A stretch of DNA of 64,000 nucleotides from Arsenophonus sp052174455 (GCA_052174455.1 JBQMRP010000004.1:186001-250000); one strand, 5' to 3'. Shown: positions 22,610 to 33,595, counted from the first letter of the stretch. A program made the numbers and translations. The notes: a model not told the origin generated them from the sequence alone.

Positions 22610-24425
22610 AGTCAGAGGGAATACTACTAGTGAGCTTCCGTATTATAACTGGCTGTTTATTCAAAGCGATTTATACTCTTCTTATAAATAAATAAGAACA
22701 GACTGATTGAATTTTTCATAACACCAAAAAGAAGGTCATACAGCAATGCATTTAATTCAATCTAAATTTTTCTCGCATGTGTTATACTTACACAGTTAAG
22801 ATCATCCGTGTTTTTTTAGTAAACAGCTTCAAACTAATCCAATGACCTTGAATACAACTACAGAGAGGTTGATGACTAAATATGCCAGCTCATAGATTCA
22901 TCACCTATAAGGGAACCAGAGATTATCCTCATTTGTTTTCTCTATAGGATAAAAGTAAACATAACTGGGATGATAGACTTGAGGAATGAGAACAAAATGA
23001 CCATTTTTTCTTTACTAGCGAAAGAAAAACATAAAATATTATCTTAAGATACATTCCTCGCTATTTACAAGCTTATTTTAGCATTAATCATAGTTGAAAT
23101 AAATTCCTTAAAAACACAGTGAAAGTATCAACTTATGGAGCCATCTTATCTATCGAGCGAAGCTTGTCTTTAATACTTATTGTACAGGAGTGTTACAAAC
23201 ACTATTACTATGCCTCTCCTAAATATTCCAATAGTCATTTTTCTGCGAAAGTTGTAGACTTATAAAAGTCCTGCAATTCATGCAGTTTTAAAGCTACTAA
23301 GTAATAGTTAGAAAAGCAGATTCTATTTTCTTGATCACAACTGACAATACATTACTTTTCACTACACCCATCTTTTTTGGTCTTTTCAATAATAATTGGC
23401 CATGACTCAACGCCTTATTTTACGTCGCTATTACGCACTATGCTCAAGTGAACACATAAACAGATCATTGAAATTGGTATCATCTATCTCTTACACACTT
23501 ATGCTTGACAACTTAATCAACATCGGAATATTTATATCTCCGCATTTGTGGTGGTCTGGATATTAAACATATTATATGAGATAATCTCCTCTTTAAAATA
23601 GCGGGAAAGGATCTAGCAAAGCATTGTCAATCCGTCTGCTACTAGCAGCTATGATCTAATAAGCTCCAGTTATTTCCTGATCTATAGTATATAACGCTCT
23701 AGCAATTAGTATCAGCATGCCATTAAGGTACAGTCCGTGCATTATTGGAAAATCTACTTTACTAAAAAACGAAAAGGATGTGGGATAAGTGTAAAATACC
23801 TTTTATTACCTTAATACCCACTGGTATTATCTGCATTAAAACTACAAAATTATCAAGAAAAATAGAAAGTTACTCATCATTACTATGAGTACCGAACTCA
23901 ATAACATCGGAAGAATAGACCCTGCAATGCAAGAAAAGATGATTTGGCGCTATATTAGTCATATTTTGGCGAAGCATTTTTATGATGCGTTACTATAAAT
24001 TTAGTATCAAACGTAACAAGGCTTACTACTACTCAAGTGTAGTAAGTGACTAGATATAAGGTGGTTACAAAAAATCAGAAAATTTAGGTTCAATGTGCTG
24101 ATGAAAAAATTTCTGCGCACAAATCTAAAAAATGCATTCTGTATGGCGACCGGCAATTTTATCAACGATCAGCTTGATAAGCAGAATAACGAATTCATTC
24201 TGAGAATGAATGCATAAAATAGAAAAAAAACAAAACTTACTAAGCTTTAAAACTAGGGTTACTTTCTATAATTTAAAGTGTTAGCTTAAATAGCATACTA
24301 TATAATGAAGTTTTAACTTACAGCAGACTTAATAAACAAATTTTATTTTCCTTTAGCAATAAAAGATGACTTTTGGTCTTCTATTAAAGCGCGATTAAAT
24401 TTCCTAATCACAAGATGATAATATA
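22610..24425 (+). mobile_element. IS91-family element relic (copy 2)
   Basis: It aligns with the relic at 430-2275 from the shared GACTGATTGAATTTTT block (about 22705) to the shared 3' block TCTTCTATTAAAGCGCGATT (about 24375-24396). The plus strand shows IEIGII-LLHTYA-QLNQH at 23480-23525 and MIWRYISHILAKHF at about 23940-23985, the IS91 catalytic and C-terminal segments. It ends next to the gluQ remains and probably removed the gluQ 5' half. Confidence 0.7.
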
Positions 24426-24444
24426 AAAGTTCTTTTATTTGATA

Positions 24445-24750
24445 AAAGAAGATTTTATTTTTGTTCGAAACAGATAATTTATTTCCTTATAATCTTGTTA
24501 TCGTTATTGATAATCATGACCAAGATATTACCGAAGTTATTATTGGTGCTAATCTCATTGCACTTACTATTAAACAAAGTTTTTCTATTATTATCTCAAT
24601 TTTTTAATACGTAATCATCTACGTTTATCTTTAGTATTAAACGTTTTTATAAGAAGCCTTCTAAGGAAGATTAGACCCTTCCGATGAACAAGCCAAAGGC
24701 TATTTTGTTGATGTACTAAATTTTATCACAAATAACTTTTTTTTATTTTA
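24445..24750 (+). pseudogene. gluQ: Glutamyl-Q tRNA(Asp) synthetase pseudogene, 3' part
   Basis: Read with frameshifts, the plus strand gives EDFIFVRNR, LFPYNLVIVIDNHDQDITEV, GANLIALTIKQ and NHLRLSLVLN. These follow the order of the C-terminal half of GluQ, which adds glutamate to the queuosine base of tRNA-Asp. The N-terminal catalytic half is gone, replaced by IS91 DNA. gluQ precedes pcnB in E. coli. Confidence 0.75.
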
Positions 24751-24859
24751 AAAAAATTTTTAGTAAATAATTACTTAGCTCAGATGTATAAAATTAGCAA
24801 TTAGATTAGATATAACAGATAGGAGAATTATTATCAATTATAATTAATTAGCAACTTTT

Positions 24860-24902
24860 ATCCTACTTAAGCATTTTCAAAAAAGATCCTATCAGGTAGG
24901 AT
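24860..24902 (+). promoter_or_regulatory. Hairpin before pcnB
   Basis: ATCCTA (24886-24891) pairs with TAGGAT (24897-24902). An alternative pairing uses ATCCTAC at 24860-24866 with GTAGGAT at 24896-24902. The two mutually exclusive stems lie 60-100 bases before the pcnB start. It may be the leftover terminator of gluQ or a leader element; I cannot tell which. Confidence 0.4.
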
Positions 24903-24961
24903 TAATTTAATTATTAGTATTTTGTTTTTAACTAAAATCGAATTAGATATGGGGGTGTATT

Positions 24962-26509
24962 ATTTTTATACGGGTAGCTAATTTTTATCGTAATTTATTA
25001 AAACGAAAAGAAAAAAACAATCGAAATAAACAGAAGTTTTATGATAGTTCTGTAAATGATACTCAATCTAAAACTAAGGCAAAAGCTTTACTAACAAAAA
25101 AGTATCAGAGTACAAAAACTATTAAAAACACTCAATTAACAAGTAAACTTACACCCACCTCCTCTTCTATAAATATTTCAATATCTATAATTCCGCGAGA
25201 TAAACATCCAATTTCCCGTAGAAACATCAGTGATAATGCACTAAAAGTACTTTATCGTCTAAATAATGCTGGTTATGAAGCCTATCTGGTCGGAGGTAGC
25301 GTCAGAGATTTACTATTAGGTAAAAAACCTAAAGATTTCGACATTACCACTAATGCAACACCTGAACAAATTCGCAAATTATTTCGTAATTGTCGTTTAG
25401 TTGGACGACGCTTTCGTTTAGCGCATATCATGTTTGGTTACGAAATAATCGAAGTTGCTACTTTTCGTGGCTCTCAAGAACCAACTGATACTAATCATAA
25501 GGATCTAACTCAGCAAGAACAAAGTGGCATCTTACTAAGAGACAATGTTTTTGGTAATATTGAAGACGATGCTATCCGACGCGACTTTACTATCAATAGC
25601 TTATATTACCGAATTAACGATTTTACCCTACGTGATTATGTTGGTGGATTTGAGGATTTAAAAAATGGCATCATTCGGTTAATTGGTGATCCAAAAATTC
25701 GTTATCGAGAAGATCCTGTTAGGATGCTACGCGCTATTCGATTTGCTAGTAAATTAAATATGCAAATTGATTCTGAAACTGCTAATACTATTCCACAACT
25801 AGCATTTTTATTAAAAAACATTCCATCAGCTCGTCTATTTAAAGAGTTACTCAAATTACTTCAAACCGGTAAAGGTTATCAAACCTATCAACAATTAAGA
25901 CGTTATAAACTATTTCAATCATTGTTTCCGTTAATTGAACGAAACTTCACTGAAAATAATAACTCTCCGATGGAGCTTATCATTAATAATGTGCTGCAAG
26001 ATACTGATTATCAAATAAAAAATAATAAACACGTTAATTCTGCATTCTTATTTGCCACCATGTTATGGTATCCTCTAGCAGAACATACAGAAAGACTTTC
26101 TCAAGAAAGCGGCTTATCCTATTACGAAGCGTTCGTTATCACAATGAATGATATTCTTAATGAGCAATGTCGTTCTATTGCTATTCCTAAACGGCTTACT
26201 TCAAGAATGCGTGACATTTGGGAGCTACAATTACAACTATCTCGATTCCAAGGAAAAAAAGCAGATAAACTACTTGAACATCCAAAATTTTGCGCTGCGT
26301 TTGATCTATTAGAGCTACGTTATAACGTGGAACCACGATCTGAATTAGAAGAACTACCTTGCTGGTTATCTAAATTTCAACAAGCCAATAATAATCTACA
26401 ACATAAAATGATCTCGGAGGTAGATAATCTACTAACTCATCGTCGTAGATGGACACAGCGCCGAAATCACACTAACCATAAACTGATAAAACAACAGAGT
26501 AAATTAAAG
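24962..26509 (+). CDS. pcnB: Poly(A) polymerase I (AUU start, fused to FolK)
   Basis: Adds 3' poly(A) tails that mark RNA for decay. The frame has no ATG, GTG or TTG before 25430, yet the nucleotidyltransferase core lies upstream of that point: GGSVRDLLLG (about residue 107) and the catalytic DFD in KPKDFDITTNATPEQIRKLF. The only start matching the family is ATT at 24962, which gives FIRVANFYRNLL, like E. coli FTRVANFCRKVL. E. coli pcnB is a known AUU-start gene. GGGGGTG (24951-24957) precedes it. RRDFTINSLYY, RYREDPVRMLRA and the C-terminal RNA-binding region through the basic RRRW-QRRN tail are present. There is no stop: the frame runs straight into folK, 677 residues in all. Confidence 0.9.
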
Positions 26510-26995
26510 ATGGAACGTGTTCATATTGCCATTGCTAGCAATCTAAATAACCCATTACAGCAAGTACAGCTTGCTATTAAAGAATTACAGCAATTACCAA
26601 ATACCAAGACAGTTGCTGTTTCTTCTTTCTATCGAACTAAACCGATGGGACCACAAGATCAGCCTGACTATCTCAATGTCGTTATTGCATTAGATACTGA
26701 GTTATTACCAAAAACCCTATTTGAACATACCCAATCGATTGAATTAATGCATGGTAGAATACGTAAAACTAATCGTTGGGGGCCAAGAACGCTTGATTTA
26801 GATATTATATTATATGGCCAACAGATTATTCAAACAGCGTGTTTAACTATCCCTCATTATGCCCTTAAAGAACGGGAATTTATGCTTTATCCTTTATCAG
26901 AAATTGCCCCTAAACTACGCTTTCCCGATGGGGAATTACTCAGTGATAGATTATTGCAGGTTGCTAAAAATAGGCTGACTTTATGGGTAACTTAG
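26510..26995 (+). CDS. folK: HPPK (6-hydroxymethyl-dihydropterin pyrophosphokinase)
   Basis: Transfers pyrophosphate from ATP to 6-hydroxymethyl-7,8-dihydropterin in folate synthesis. The pterin and ATP site segments SSFYRTKPMGPQDQPDYLN, RWGPRTLDLDIILYG (both Mg-binding Asp present) and IPHYALKEREFMLYPL are intact. The usual GSN near residue 9 reads ASN. 161 codons from ATG 26510 match the family length. In E. coli pcnB and folK overlap by a few bases in different frames; here they share one frame with no stop between them. The enzyme may therefore be made as a C-terminal domain of PcnB, or separately from the internal ATG, which lacks a strong ribosome binding site. Confidence 0.93.
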   Translation: MERVHIAIASNLNNPLQQVQLAIKELQQLPNTKTVAVSSFYRTKPMGPQDQPDYLNVVIALDTELLPKTLFEHTQSIELMHGRIRKTNRWGPRTLDLDIILYGQQIIQTACLTIPHYALKEREFMLYPLSEIAPKLRFPDGELLSDRLLQVAKNRLTLWVT

Positions 26996-27174
26996 CCAAT
27001 AATTGGGAGTAGTGACACACAGCAAGTAATCATAATCTCTTATTATCTCTAAATATATAACCAACATTATTAGAAAAATCAAAATCTATGATAGCTTCCA
27101 CATATAGATAATTCAGTAAAAATCCTAAAAATATCACAATTCCCTGTATCTTTATCTCATTGTGAGCGCTAAGA

Positions 27175-27945
27175 TTAAGTTCTTAATCCTCGTCCTTTTT
27201 CAATTAAGTTCCAAGTTATAGTATATAAGATAACAATGAAGATTACCAATATCGATAAGGTAATAGATAATTCAACATCACTAATACCAAGAAACCCATA
27301 GCGTAACCCACTGATCATATAGACAATCGGATTAAGCTTAAATACTATTTTCCAAAACTCTGGCAAAAGCGATAAAGAATAAAAAACACCGCCTAAATAC
27401 GTTAATGGTGTCAAGATAAAAGTAGGTACAATACTAATATTATCAAATGTTTTTGCAAATATCGCATTCACCAATCCAGCTAATGAAAATAAAATGACTG
27501 TCATTAATATGGTAATAATTACCACCCACCATGAATAAATATGTAATGGAACAAAAAATAGCGAAACCAAGGTGACTAAAAGACCAACTAATACTCCTCT
27601 AGCAACTCCACCACCAACAAAGCCAATGATTACAATATGAGTAGGAACTGGTGCAACTAATAATTCCTCAATACTTTTTTGGAATTTTGCACCAAAAAAG
27701 GAGGAACAAACATTAGTATAAGCATTAGTGATCACCGACATCATAATCAAGCCAGGAACAATAAACTGCATGTAATTTACGCCATCAATATTACCAATTC
27801 TTGAACCAATTAAACTACCAAATATAATAAAATAAAGTGACATGGTAATCACTGGAGGTAGTAAAGTTTGCACCCAAATACGCAAAAAACGTGTTATTTC
27901 TTTAATCCAGATGGTTTTCATTGCCACCCAGTATAACTGAATCAT
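27175..27945 (-). CDS. yadH: ABC-2 type permease YadH
   Basis: Inner-membrane permease of an ABC exporter of unknown substrate, partner of YadG. Its 256 residues equal E. coli YadH. About six hydrophobic segments are visible (for example about residues 20-40, 60-80, 105-130, 140-165 and 175-195, with the last near 225-245). The ABC-2 region includes PTFILTPLTYLGGVFYSL, followed by the conserved NPIVYMISGLRYGFLG. Its ATG overlaps the yadG stop by four bases, so the two are translationally coupled. It is collinear with the enterobacterial order folK...yadH-yadG-can-hpt. Confidence 0.93.
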   Translation of the reverse strand: MIQLYWVAMKTIWIKEITRFLRIWVQTLLPPVITMSLYFIIFGSLIGSRIGNIDGVNYMQFIVPGLIMMSVITNAYTNVCSSFFGAKFQKSIEELLVAPVPTHIVIIGFVGGGVARGVLVGLLVTLVSLFFVPLHIYSWWVVIITILMTVILFSLAGLVNAIFAKTFDNISIVPTFILTPLTYLGGVFYSLSLLPEFWKIVFKLNPIVYMISGLRYGFLGISDVELSITLSILVIFIVILYTITWNLIEKGRGLRT

Positions 27946-28886
27946 CTATTTTCTCCTTGATTTATCGATACTGGATGCTGCTTATTCATTAAACCAACAA
28001 ATAATTCCTCTAAACGATTTACCTTATTACGCATGCTAATTATCTGTATCCCTTGTTCAGAGAATTGGCTAAATAAACCATTTAGCCCTTGATCTCGAAG
28101 TACTTCAACTTCTATAGTTAAAGTATCCACTAGTCTAAATTTATAACCATCTAATTTAGGGATAGAACTTTTTTGCGCAAGATCAAAAATAAACGTCTCT
28201 AATTCCAACTGATTGAGTAGATTTTTCATACTATTATTCTTAATCAATTTTCCATATTGAATAATTCCAATATTACGGCATAACATTTCCACTTCTTCTA
28301 GATAATGGGTCGTTAAAATAATAGTGGTGCCGTGCGCATTTAAAGTCTTTAAAAAACTCCACATTGAACGACGAAGTTCAATATCAACCCCTGCAGTTGG
28401 TTCATCCAAAATTAATAACTTTGGCTGATGTATTAATGCACGAACAATCATTAGACGCCGTTTCATACCACCGGAGAGATCTCGTGCAGGCTCATTACGT
28501 TTATTCCATAAAGCTAATTGAGAAAGATAGATTTCTGCTCTAGACAAAGCTAATGAACGCGGAACCCCGTAATAACCTGCTTGATTTAGAACTATTTGTA
28601 ATACCGTTTCAAATGGATTAAAATTAAATTCTTGTGGCACTAGTCCCAATTGACGCTTAAGATTCACTACATCTTTATCAAGATCGTAACCAAACACTTT
28701 TACTTTACCGCTTGTTTTATTAACTAATGAACTGATAATACCAATTGTCGTTGATTTACCTGCACCATTAGGCCCTAATAAGGCATAAAAATCACCCATC
28801 TCAACATATAAATCAATACCGGTTAATGCTTTTACACCACCAGGATAGGTTTTTGTAAGCTGAAGTAACTCTAAAGCATAAGTCAT
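27942..28886 (-). CDS. yadG: ABC transporter ATPase YadG
   Basis: ATP-binding subunit paired with YadH. Walker A is LLGPNGAGKSTT (about residue 37), the Q-loop is LVPQEFNFNPFETV, the signature is LSGGMKRRL (about 139) and Walker B is LLILDEPTAGVD, with the H-loop in LTTHYLEE. The C-terminal extension (about residues 225-314) is as in E. coli YadG (308 residues). It is first of the two-gene yadG-yadH operon. The substrate is not known. Retention in so reduced a genome suggests some envelope role, which is inference. Confidence 0.93.
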   Translation of the reverse strand: MTYALELLQLTKTYPGGVKALTGIDLYVEMGDFYALLGPNGAGKSTTIGIISSLVNKTSGKVKVFGYDLDKDVVNLKRQLGLVPQEFNFNPFETVLQIVLNQAGYYGVPRSLALSRAEIYLSQLALWNKRNEPARDLSGGMKRRLMIVRALIHQPKLLILDEPTAGVDIELRRSMWSFLKTLNAHGTTIILTTHYLEEVEMLCRNIGIIQYGKLIKNNSMKNLLNQLELETFIFDLAQKSSIPKLDGYKFRLVDTLTIEVEVLRDQGLNGLFSQFSEQGIQIISMRNKVNRLEELFVGLMNKQHPVSINQGENR

Positions 28887-29047
28887 AAAAACCTTTCTTA
28901 TTTATTTTATTCTACATATGATAATAAATCACATCATTAGTAGTATTTTTTAATTTAAATAAAATTAACAGTTAGTAAATATTAAAAAATAAATTAATGT
29001 TGTATATGATTATTATCGCAGTTAAACATAACTAATCCACGTGAATT

Positions 29048-31010
29048 ATGATAAAAAATTAAACAACTGTCTTAAAATAATATATAGCGCTCAAAACCGG
29101 TAACCAAAGAAAATCCTTTTTTAGTTATACTTATTTCTAGTATATATATATCTTCAGAAAAAGAGACGTATTCTTCTGATTGATTTTGTGAATGATTTCA
29201 ACAACAGAAATAATAGCCATAAAAGTCTATCCTATATAGGTATTCGTAAAATCAGATATTACTTCTAATCCCTTCTATGAACTTATTTATAATACTAACT
29301 AGGGATGCTGATAGGTGCAGCTATTGAGAGAAGGTTTGAAGGCATGCTGCGAATAAAGATGCTCAACGCTGTTTTTGTAGATGGGCGTGTTATTAATCGT
29401 CATCCGTAACAGTTATTCGATATAGCGAATCATACAGATTGGTATTAGTGATATTAGATTAAGGTACCGAAGATTAGAAATTCTTCAGAAACGGAGAAAT
29501 ATGTTTCAATAGCTCTTTTCTACCCATTATCTAAGGCGTTCATGAAATGTTTTTGAGTTGTTACCATGACCTGTATTTTCAAGACATTATTCACCGATTA
29601 TTTTCAGTAAACTATGATTCCGCTTTTCGATAAAAAGCACTTGGTCTTTTCCAAGTGCCATAAAAAACTGAAATACCTATGCTTAAAGAGCACAGGAATG
29701 CTACTTGCGTGATTTAAGTGGATATACGCTACGTTTATTTCTGGATCTATGACATAAACCGTCCTTATCAAGCAAGATAATCGCCTTTGTCTGCTGCTCA
29801 TTATCGACATCACTGCGGATGGACATAAATAATTAGTTGGAGTTGAAACTAGTTAATAAGAGTTAGAATCGAACTGAGTTGAACTTCTGGATTACCGCGC
29901 GAGTAATGTATCTTAACTATATCTCCTAATCTTTCCATGAAAGATGGTGCTTTTATTTTTTAGAATATAATGATAAAATATTTTAGGATACCTAATATCA
30001 ATGCTATTGAGTACACAAATAAGCTAATACACTTGGTTCACTCCATAAAAACATGCAGTACCGAAAGCAAGTTGTGATGTCGCTAATAAAGCTTAATATT
30101 TTTTGGTGAAGTTTTTAGCGAAGTACTATCCTGCAGCGATGAAGTAGCTAAAGAATAATCGAGAAAAATGGCTGGCATTCTACGATTTTCCATCAATCTA
30201 CTCTGTATGGGGGAATCCCTTCCTCGTCAATAAGAACGATGATCTAATTAAATTGCCTTTTGTAACAATGAGAATACGAAGCCGAAGCATAGAGCGATGT
30301 AGATTAAGAAAACAACTCTTTTCATAGTATTAAAGTTGCTCCCATCTATTTAAAAAAGCTAGAACTGATTAAATGGGATTTGACCTGTTAACTTTAGTAG
30401 TAACAACATCTAATTTAAAAATTGAGAATAGATTTATGAAACATCAGAGTGGAAGGTAGCCTAATGAACATAGACTAGATTTAGTAATAACTTCTTTCTT
30501 TAAAGAATCAGAAAATTTTAAAATCTATAGTTTTTCTGAATACCCTGTTCTGGGACAACTGCATTTCAGTTAAAATTAATTAAGAAGCGACAGATCAATC
30601 TATTTGTACATCAAAATATCGTTAATTTTATAATCCATACTAATTTAAATTATCGATCTGTCATTCAACATGCTATTAACGTACCAAAGTTCAATACTTT
30701 ATTATTTATGGCTACTATGATTGTGGTTGTATTGAAGCTATAAATTAATAATACTGAAGGTAATAATTAATAACTCTCTACTTGCATATACGTGACATGT
30801 TATCTACACATAGCTTAATTTAAGTGCTTCTGACTCCGTCAGAACGGAAAAATAGTTTATGTGTACTCAATATCATTAACTAAGTTTATAATCTTGATAT
30901 TTAACAAAAATACCACCTGCCTAGCGACACAGTCAAAATTTCATCATTCATGACTTTATCTCTATAGTAGACGAATGATTATAGTATTACCACTAATAGC
31001 CATAAAAAAA
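29048..31010 (+). pseudogene. can: Carbonic anhydrase pseudogene split by IS256
   Basis: The 5' end (29048-29113, reading KQLS-NNI...VTKENPFF across a frameshift) and the 3' part (30500-31010) of beta-carbonic anhydrase lie either side of IS256 relic F3. The 3' part shows LFVHQNIVNFIIHTNLNYRS, VIQHAINV, YGYYDCG (the zinc Cys region), an LHIRDM-like block, LCVLNI, VYNLDI and FIIHDFISI, in the order of E. coli Can. It sits between yadG and hpt on the opposite strand, as in E. coli. Several stops are present. Confidence 0.85.
29115..30493 (+). mobile_element. IS256-family element relic (F3), inserted in can
   Basis: Full-length decayed copy from GTTATACTTATTTCTA (29115) to GATTTAGTAATAACTT (30493). 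Both ends and the flanking can coding sequence are identifiable, so this copy best defines the element's boundaries, about 1.38 kb. Confidence 0.85.
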
Positions 31011-31049
31011 ATTAAAATCAGTTATCGATAAATTATTGCTAAATTAAAG

Positions 31050-31107
31050 AAGAAAAAATAAATACGATAAAAAATCGAAGGTTAGTTCAATTTTTATCGT
31101 ATTTATT
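31050..31107 (-). terminator. hpt terminator
   Basis: A perfect 17-base inverted repeat, AATAAATACGATAAAAA (31057-31073) and its complement (31091-31107), has a 17-base loop. On the minus strand it is followed by TTTTTTCTTC, which fits intrinsic termination just after hpt. Confidence 0.8.
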
Positions 31108-31125
31108 AAATGATATTCCTGGTTA

Positions 31126-31674
31126 TTAATCGTCTAGCAAAATAACATGTCCGATATAAGGTAAATGGCGATATTGCTGTTCATAGTCGATACCATAACC
31201 AACAACAAATTTATCTTGAATAGCATAACCAATCCATTCAACAGGAATCTCTACTTCACGTCGGGATGGTTTGTTTAATAACGTACAAATAGCAACAGAT
31301 TTAGGACTACGTAATTTTAGAATTTCACGAACTTTTTTAAGTGTATTACCAGAATCAATAATATCTTCAACAATCAGAACATGCTTATCGCGAATATCTT
31401 TATCTAAATCCTTAATAATTTTTACATCGCGACTTGAAATCATCCCGTTTCCATAACTTGATACCATCATAAAATCGACTTCATGAGGGATATTAATATT
31501 ACGACATAAATCAGCCATAAAAATAAAAGAACCTTTTAAAAGGCCAACCAAGAGCAACTCATCTTGCAATAATTTATAATGTTTAACAATTTCTTTTGCC
31601 ATCTCATTAATACGTTGCTTAATATCCGCCTCTGAGATCATGACTTCTACAATTTGTTTCATAACTTTAGACAT
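31126..31674 (-). CDS. hpt: Hypoxanthine phosphoribosyltransferase
   Basis: Purine salvage enzyme that joins hypoxanthine (and guanine weakly) to PRPP to give IMP. The PRPP-binding motif is VLIVEDIIDSGNTL (about residues 103-116). LVGLLKGSFIFMADLCR, the flexible loop SSYGNGM and the C-terminal FVVGYGIDYEQQYRHLPYIG are intact. The frame opens with MSKVMKQIVEVM; the second Met (31662) aligns with the E. coli start MKHTVEVM and gives 178 residues, the E. coli length, but neither ATG has a clear ribosome binding site. A strong terminator follows. In E. coli hpt lies between can and gcd/cueO; remains of can and cueO flank it here. Confidence 0.95.
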   Translation of the reverse strand: MSKVMKQIVEVMISEADIKQRINEMAKEIVKHYKLLQDELLLVGLLKGSFIFMADLCRNINIPHEVDFMMVSSYGNGMISSRDVKIIKDLDKDIRDKHVLIVEDIIDSGNTLKKVREILKLRSPKSVAICTLLNKPSRREVEIPVEWIGYAIQDKFVVGYGIDYEQQYRHLPYIGHVILLDD

Positions 31675-31869
31675 TCACATTAATGGAAGTAAAAATCGTA
31701 GATTCTAATCTAACCACAATAAAGACGCTTTAAAATACTAGCATTCAATATTAATCAATAATATAAATAAAATACCTAACATATTAGGTAACAGAGAAAA
31801 ACTTATCATTATACCATTTCTTATTCGTATTTTAACAAATAACAAATGGTATCATATAAGGATATTTTT

Positions 31870-32060
31870 GAGTTCTACATCATTAAACTTTATAGCCCTT
31901 ATTAATATCAGCATCAACTCATGCAGTATTTTCCATCATAGTCGTCAAGTGAAGGATCTACAGCTTTACCATTCTCACTAAAGATCAAAAATTGGGTTCC
32001 ATAAATATGGAAAGAATATAACATTATGTCAGCACAACTTAAAATGAGCTATGATTCATA
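31870..32060 (-). pseudogene. cueO: Multicopper oxidase CueO pseudogene, 3' fragment
   Basis: Across small shifts the minus strand gives FHIYGTQFLIFSENGKAVD, matching the copper-binding HPFHIHGTQFRILSENGK segment near the CueO C-terminus, and little else. The rest of the gene is gone, with IS256 relic F4 beginning at once upstream. cueO is near hpt, on the same strand, in E. coli. Confidence 0.65.
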
Positions 32061-32109
32061 TCGACCTTTAACGACATTAAATTCAGATTCATTTATCAAA
32101 AATGATTGT

Positions 32110-33487
32110 CATGAGTTATGTTTATTCTGGTAATGTGGTTTTAATGTAGTAGCTATATCCTGCTAATTGATTTCATAAATGATTTTAACAAATAGAGATG
32201 ATATGCTATGAAAAGCCTAGCTTGAAAATATCTGCGAAACTAGATATTTATCCTGATTCCTTACATGAACTCATTCATAATGATGAGTTCCAGACAGTTG
32301 ATAAACAGCACCGTTGAAGGGTGAGATCTAAAGAAATCTGCAACAACATGTTATAAACTCCGCCGCCTTGTCAATAGGCATTCATGAGATCGATCATAAC
32401 TTTTATTCGTCACAGTGAACTTACAAAACGAGTATTGGTGATTTTGAAATTAAGGTACATAAGGTCAGGAATTGCAGCGCCAACGGATACCATAAAAAAT
32501 CATTCCCATAATCGCTATTACCGACGAGACTTTTATCCTAGCGGTAATTTTACGAAATTCTAATCGAAACTCTGGAGACATTTTTCGGTGAAAGCACATG
32601 GTTTCTATACCAGAGAGATAAACAGACTAAAAACAATTTGAAGAGTATAGGAAATAGTACCTATGCAACTTAAGCAATACGCACTACGTTTATTTCTTGG
32701 CTGATGACGGAATATACCGCTTGTAAGGTAAGATGATCGCCTTTACTTACTCTCATTACTGGAATCATTAAATGTTAATGTAAAGAACTAGTTACGGTAA
32801 AAAACAGTTATTAAAACTTAGAAGCGAACTTGAGTTGAACTTATAAATGGCCGGCAAGCACGTAGCTTAATCGCGTATTCTATGCGTTCCCCCCTACTAT
32901 GGGCGGCACTTTGGTTTTTAGAAAGTAATGGTAAAGATATTTAAAGATACGTAACATCAATTCTATCTGGTATACAAATAGCTCATGTCCTGCTTTTATT
33001 CACTAAAGGCATACAACAACAAAAGTTAAAATAAAATGAAGAAAATTTAGTTAAAAGGAGAGCGCGATCTTACTAATAAAGCTAATGATATTTTATTAGG
33101 AAAAAGTTTCAACGAATACACTGCAGCGATGAAAAAACTAAAGAAAGATCAAGAAGAGGTTGCTGGTATTCTACGATTTCCTATTAGTGCGCTAGGCGGT
33201 CAATAATAAGAAGGAATCTAATTTAAATATCGGTTTTTTACATCAGCGAAATTATGAAGCTGATGCGCGAAAAAATGTGGCTTAATAAAAAACAACCCTT
33301 TCAATGGTATTTAAGCTGACTCTCTCCCTCCCATTTTAACTCAAAAAATCTGTAATCAGATCAGTGAATTTAACCTGTTGATACTGTTGCCAAACAACGC
33401 CAAATTTAAGTATGGAGAATAAGATTTACGAAGCATCAGAATAGAATATAGTATGACTGCCATACGCTAAATTTACCAATAACTCCA
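32110..33487 (+). mobile_element. IS256-family element relic (F4)
   Basis: Full-length decayed copy ending AATTTACCAATAACTC at 33487, less than 100 bases before the yafD start. It lies at a break in gene order: cueO/hpt and yafD are far apart in E. coli. The catalytic C-terminal region AALKKLKKDQEE and GILRFPISALGG is traceable at about 33125-33200. Confidence 0.8.
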
Positions 33488-33567
33488 TTAAGATGAAACT
33501 ATCATTATAAATGAAGAGTTTTATCTATCATGTTTATATAAAAAGCATCAAAAAATATTTGATTTTT

Positions 33568-33595
33568 AAGGACTATTTAGATGGCAAAAAAAAAA
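33568..33595 (+). promoter_or_regulatory. yafD ribosome binding site, start codon and A10 slippage tract
   Basis: AAGGA (33568-33572), ATG (33581-33583), GC, then ten A (33586-33595). The ATG is one base out of phase with the conserved yafD frame that follows the A run. Confidence 0.75.
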
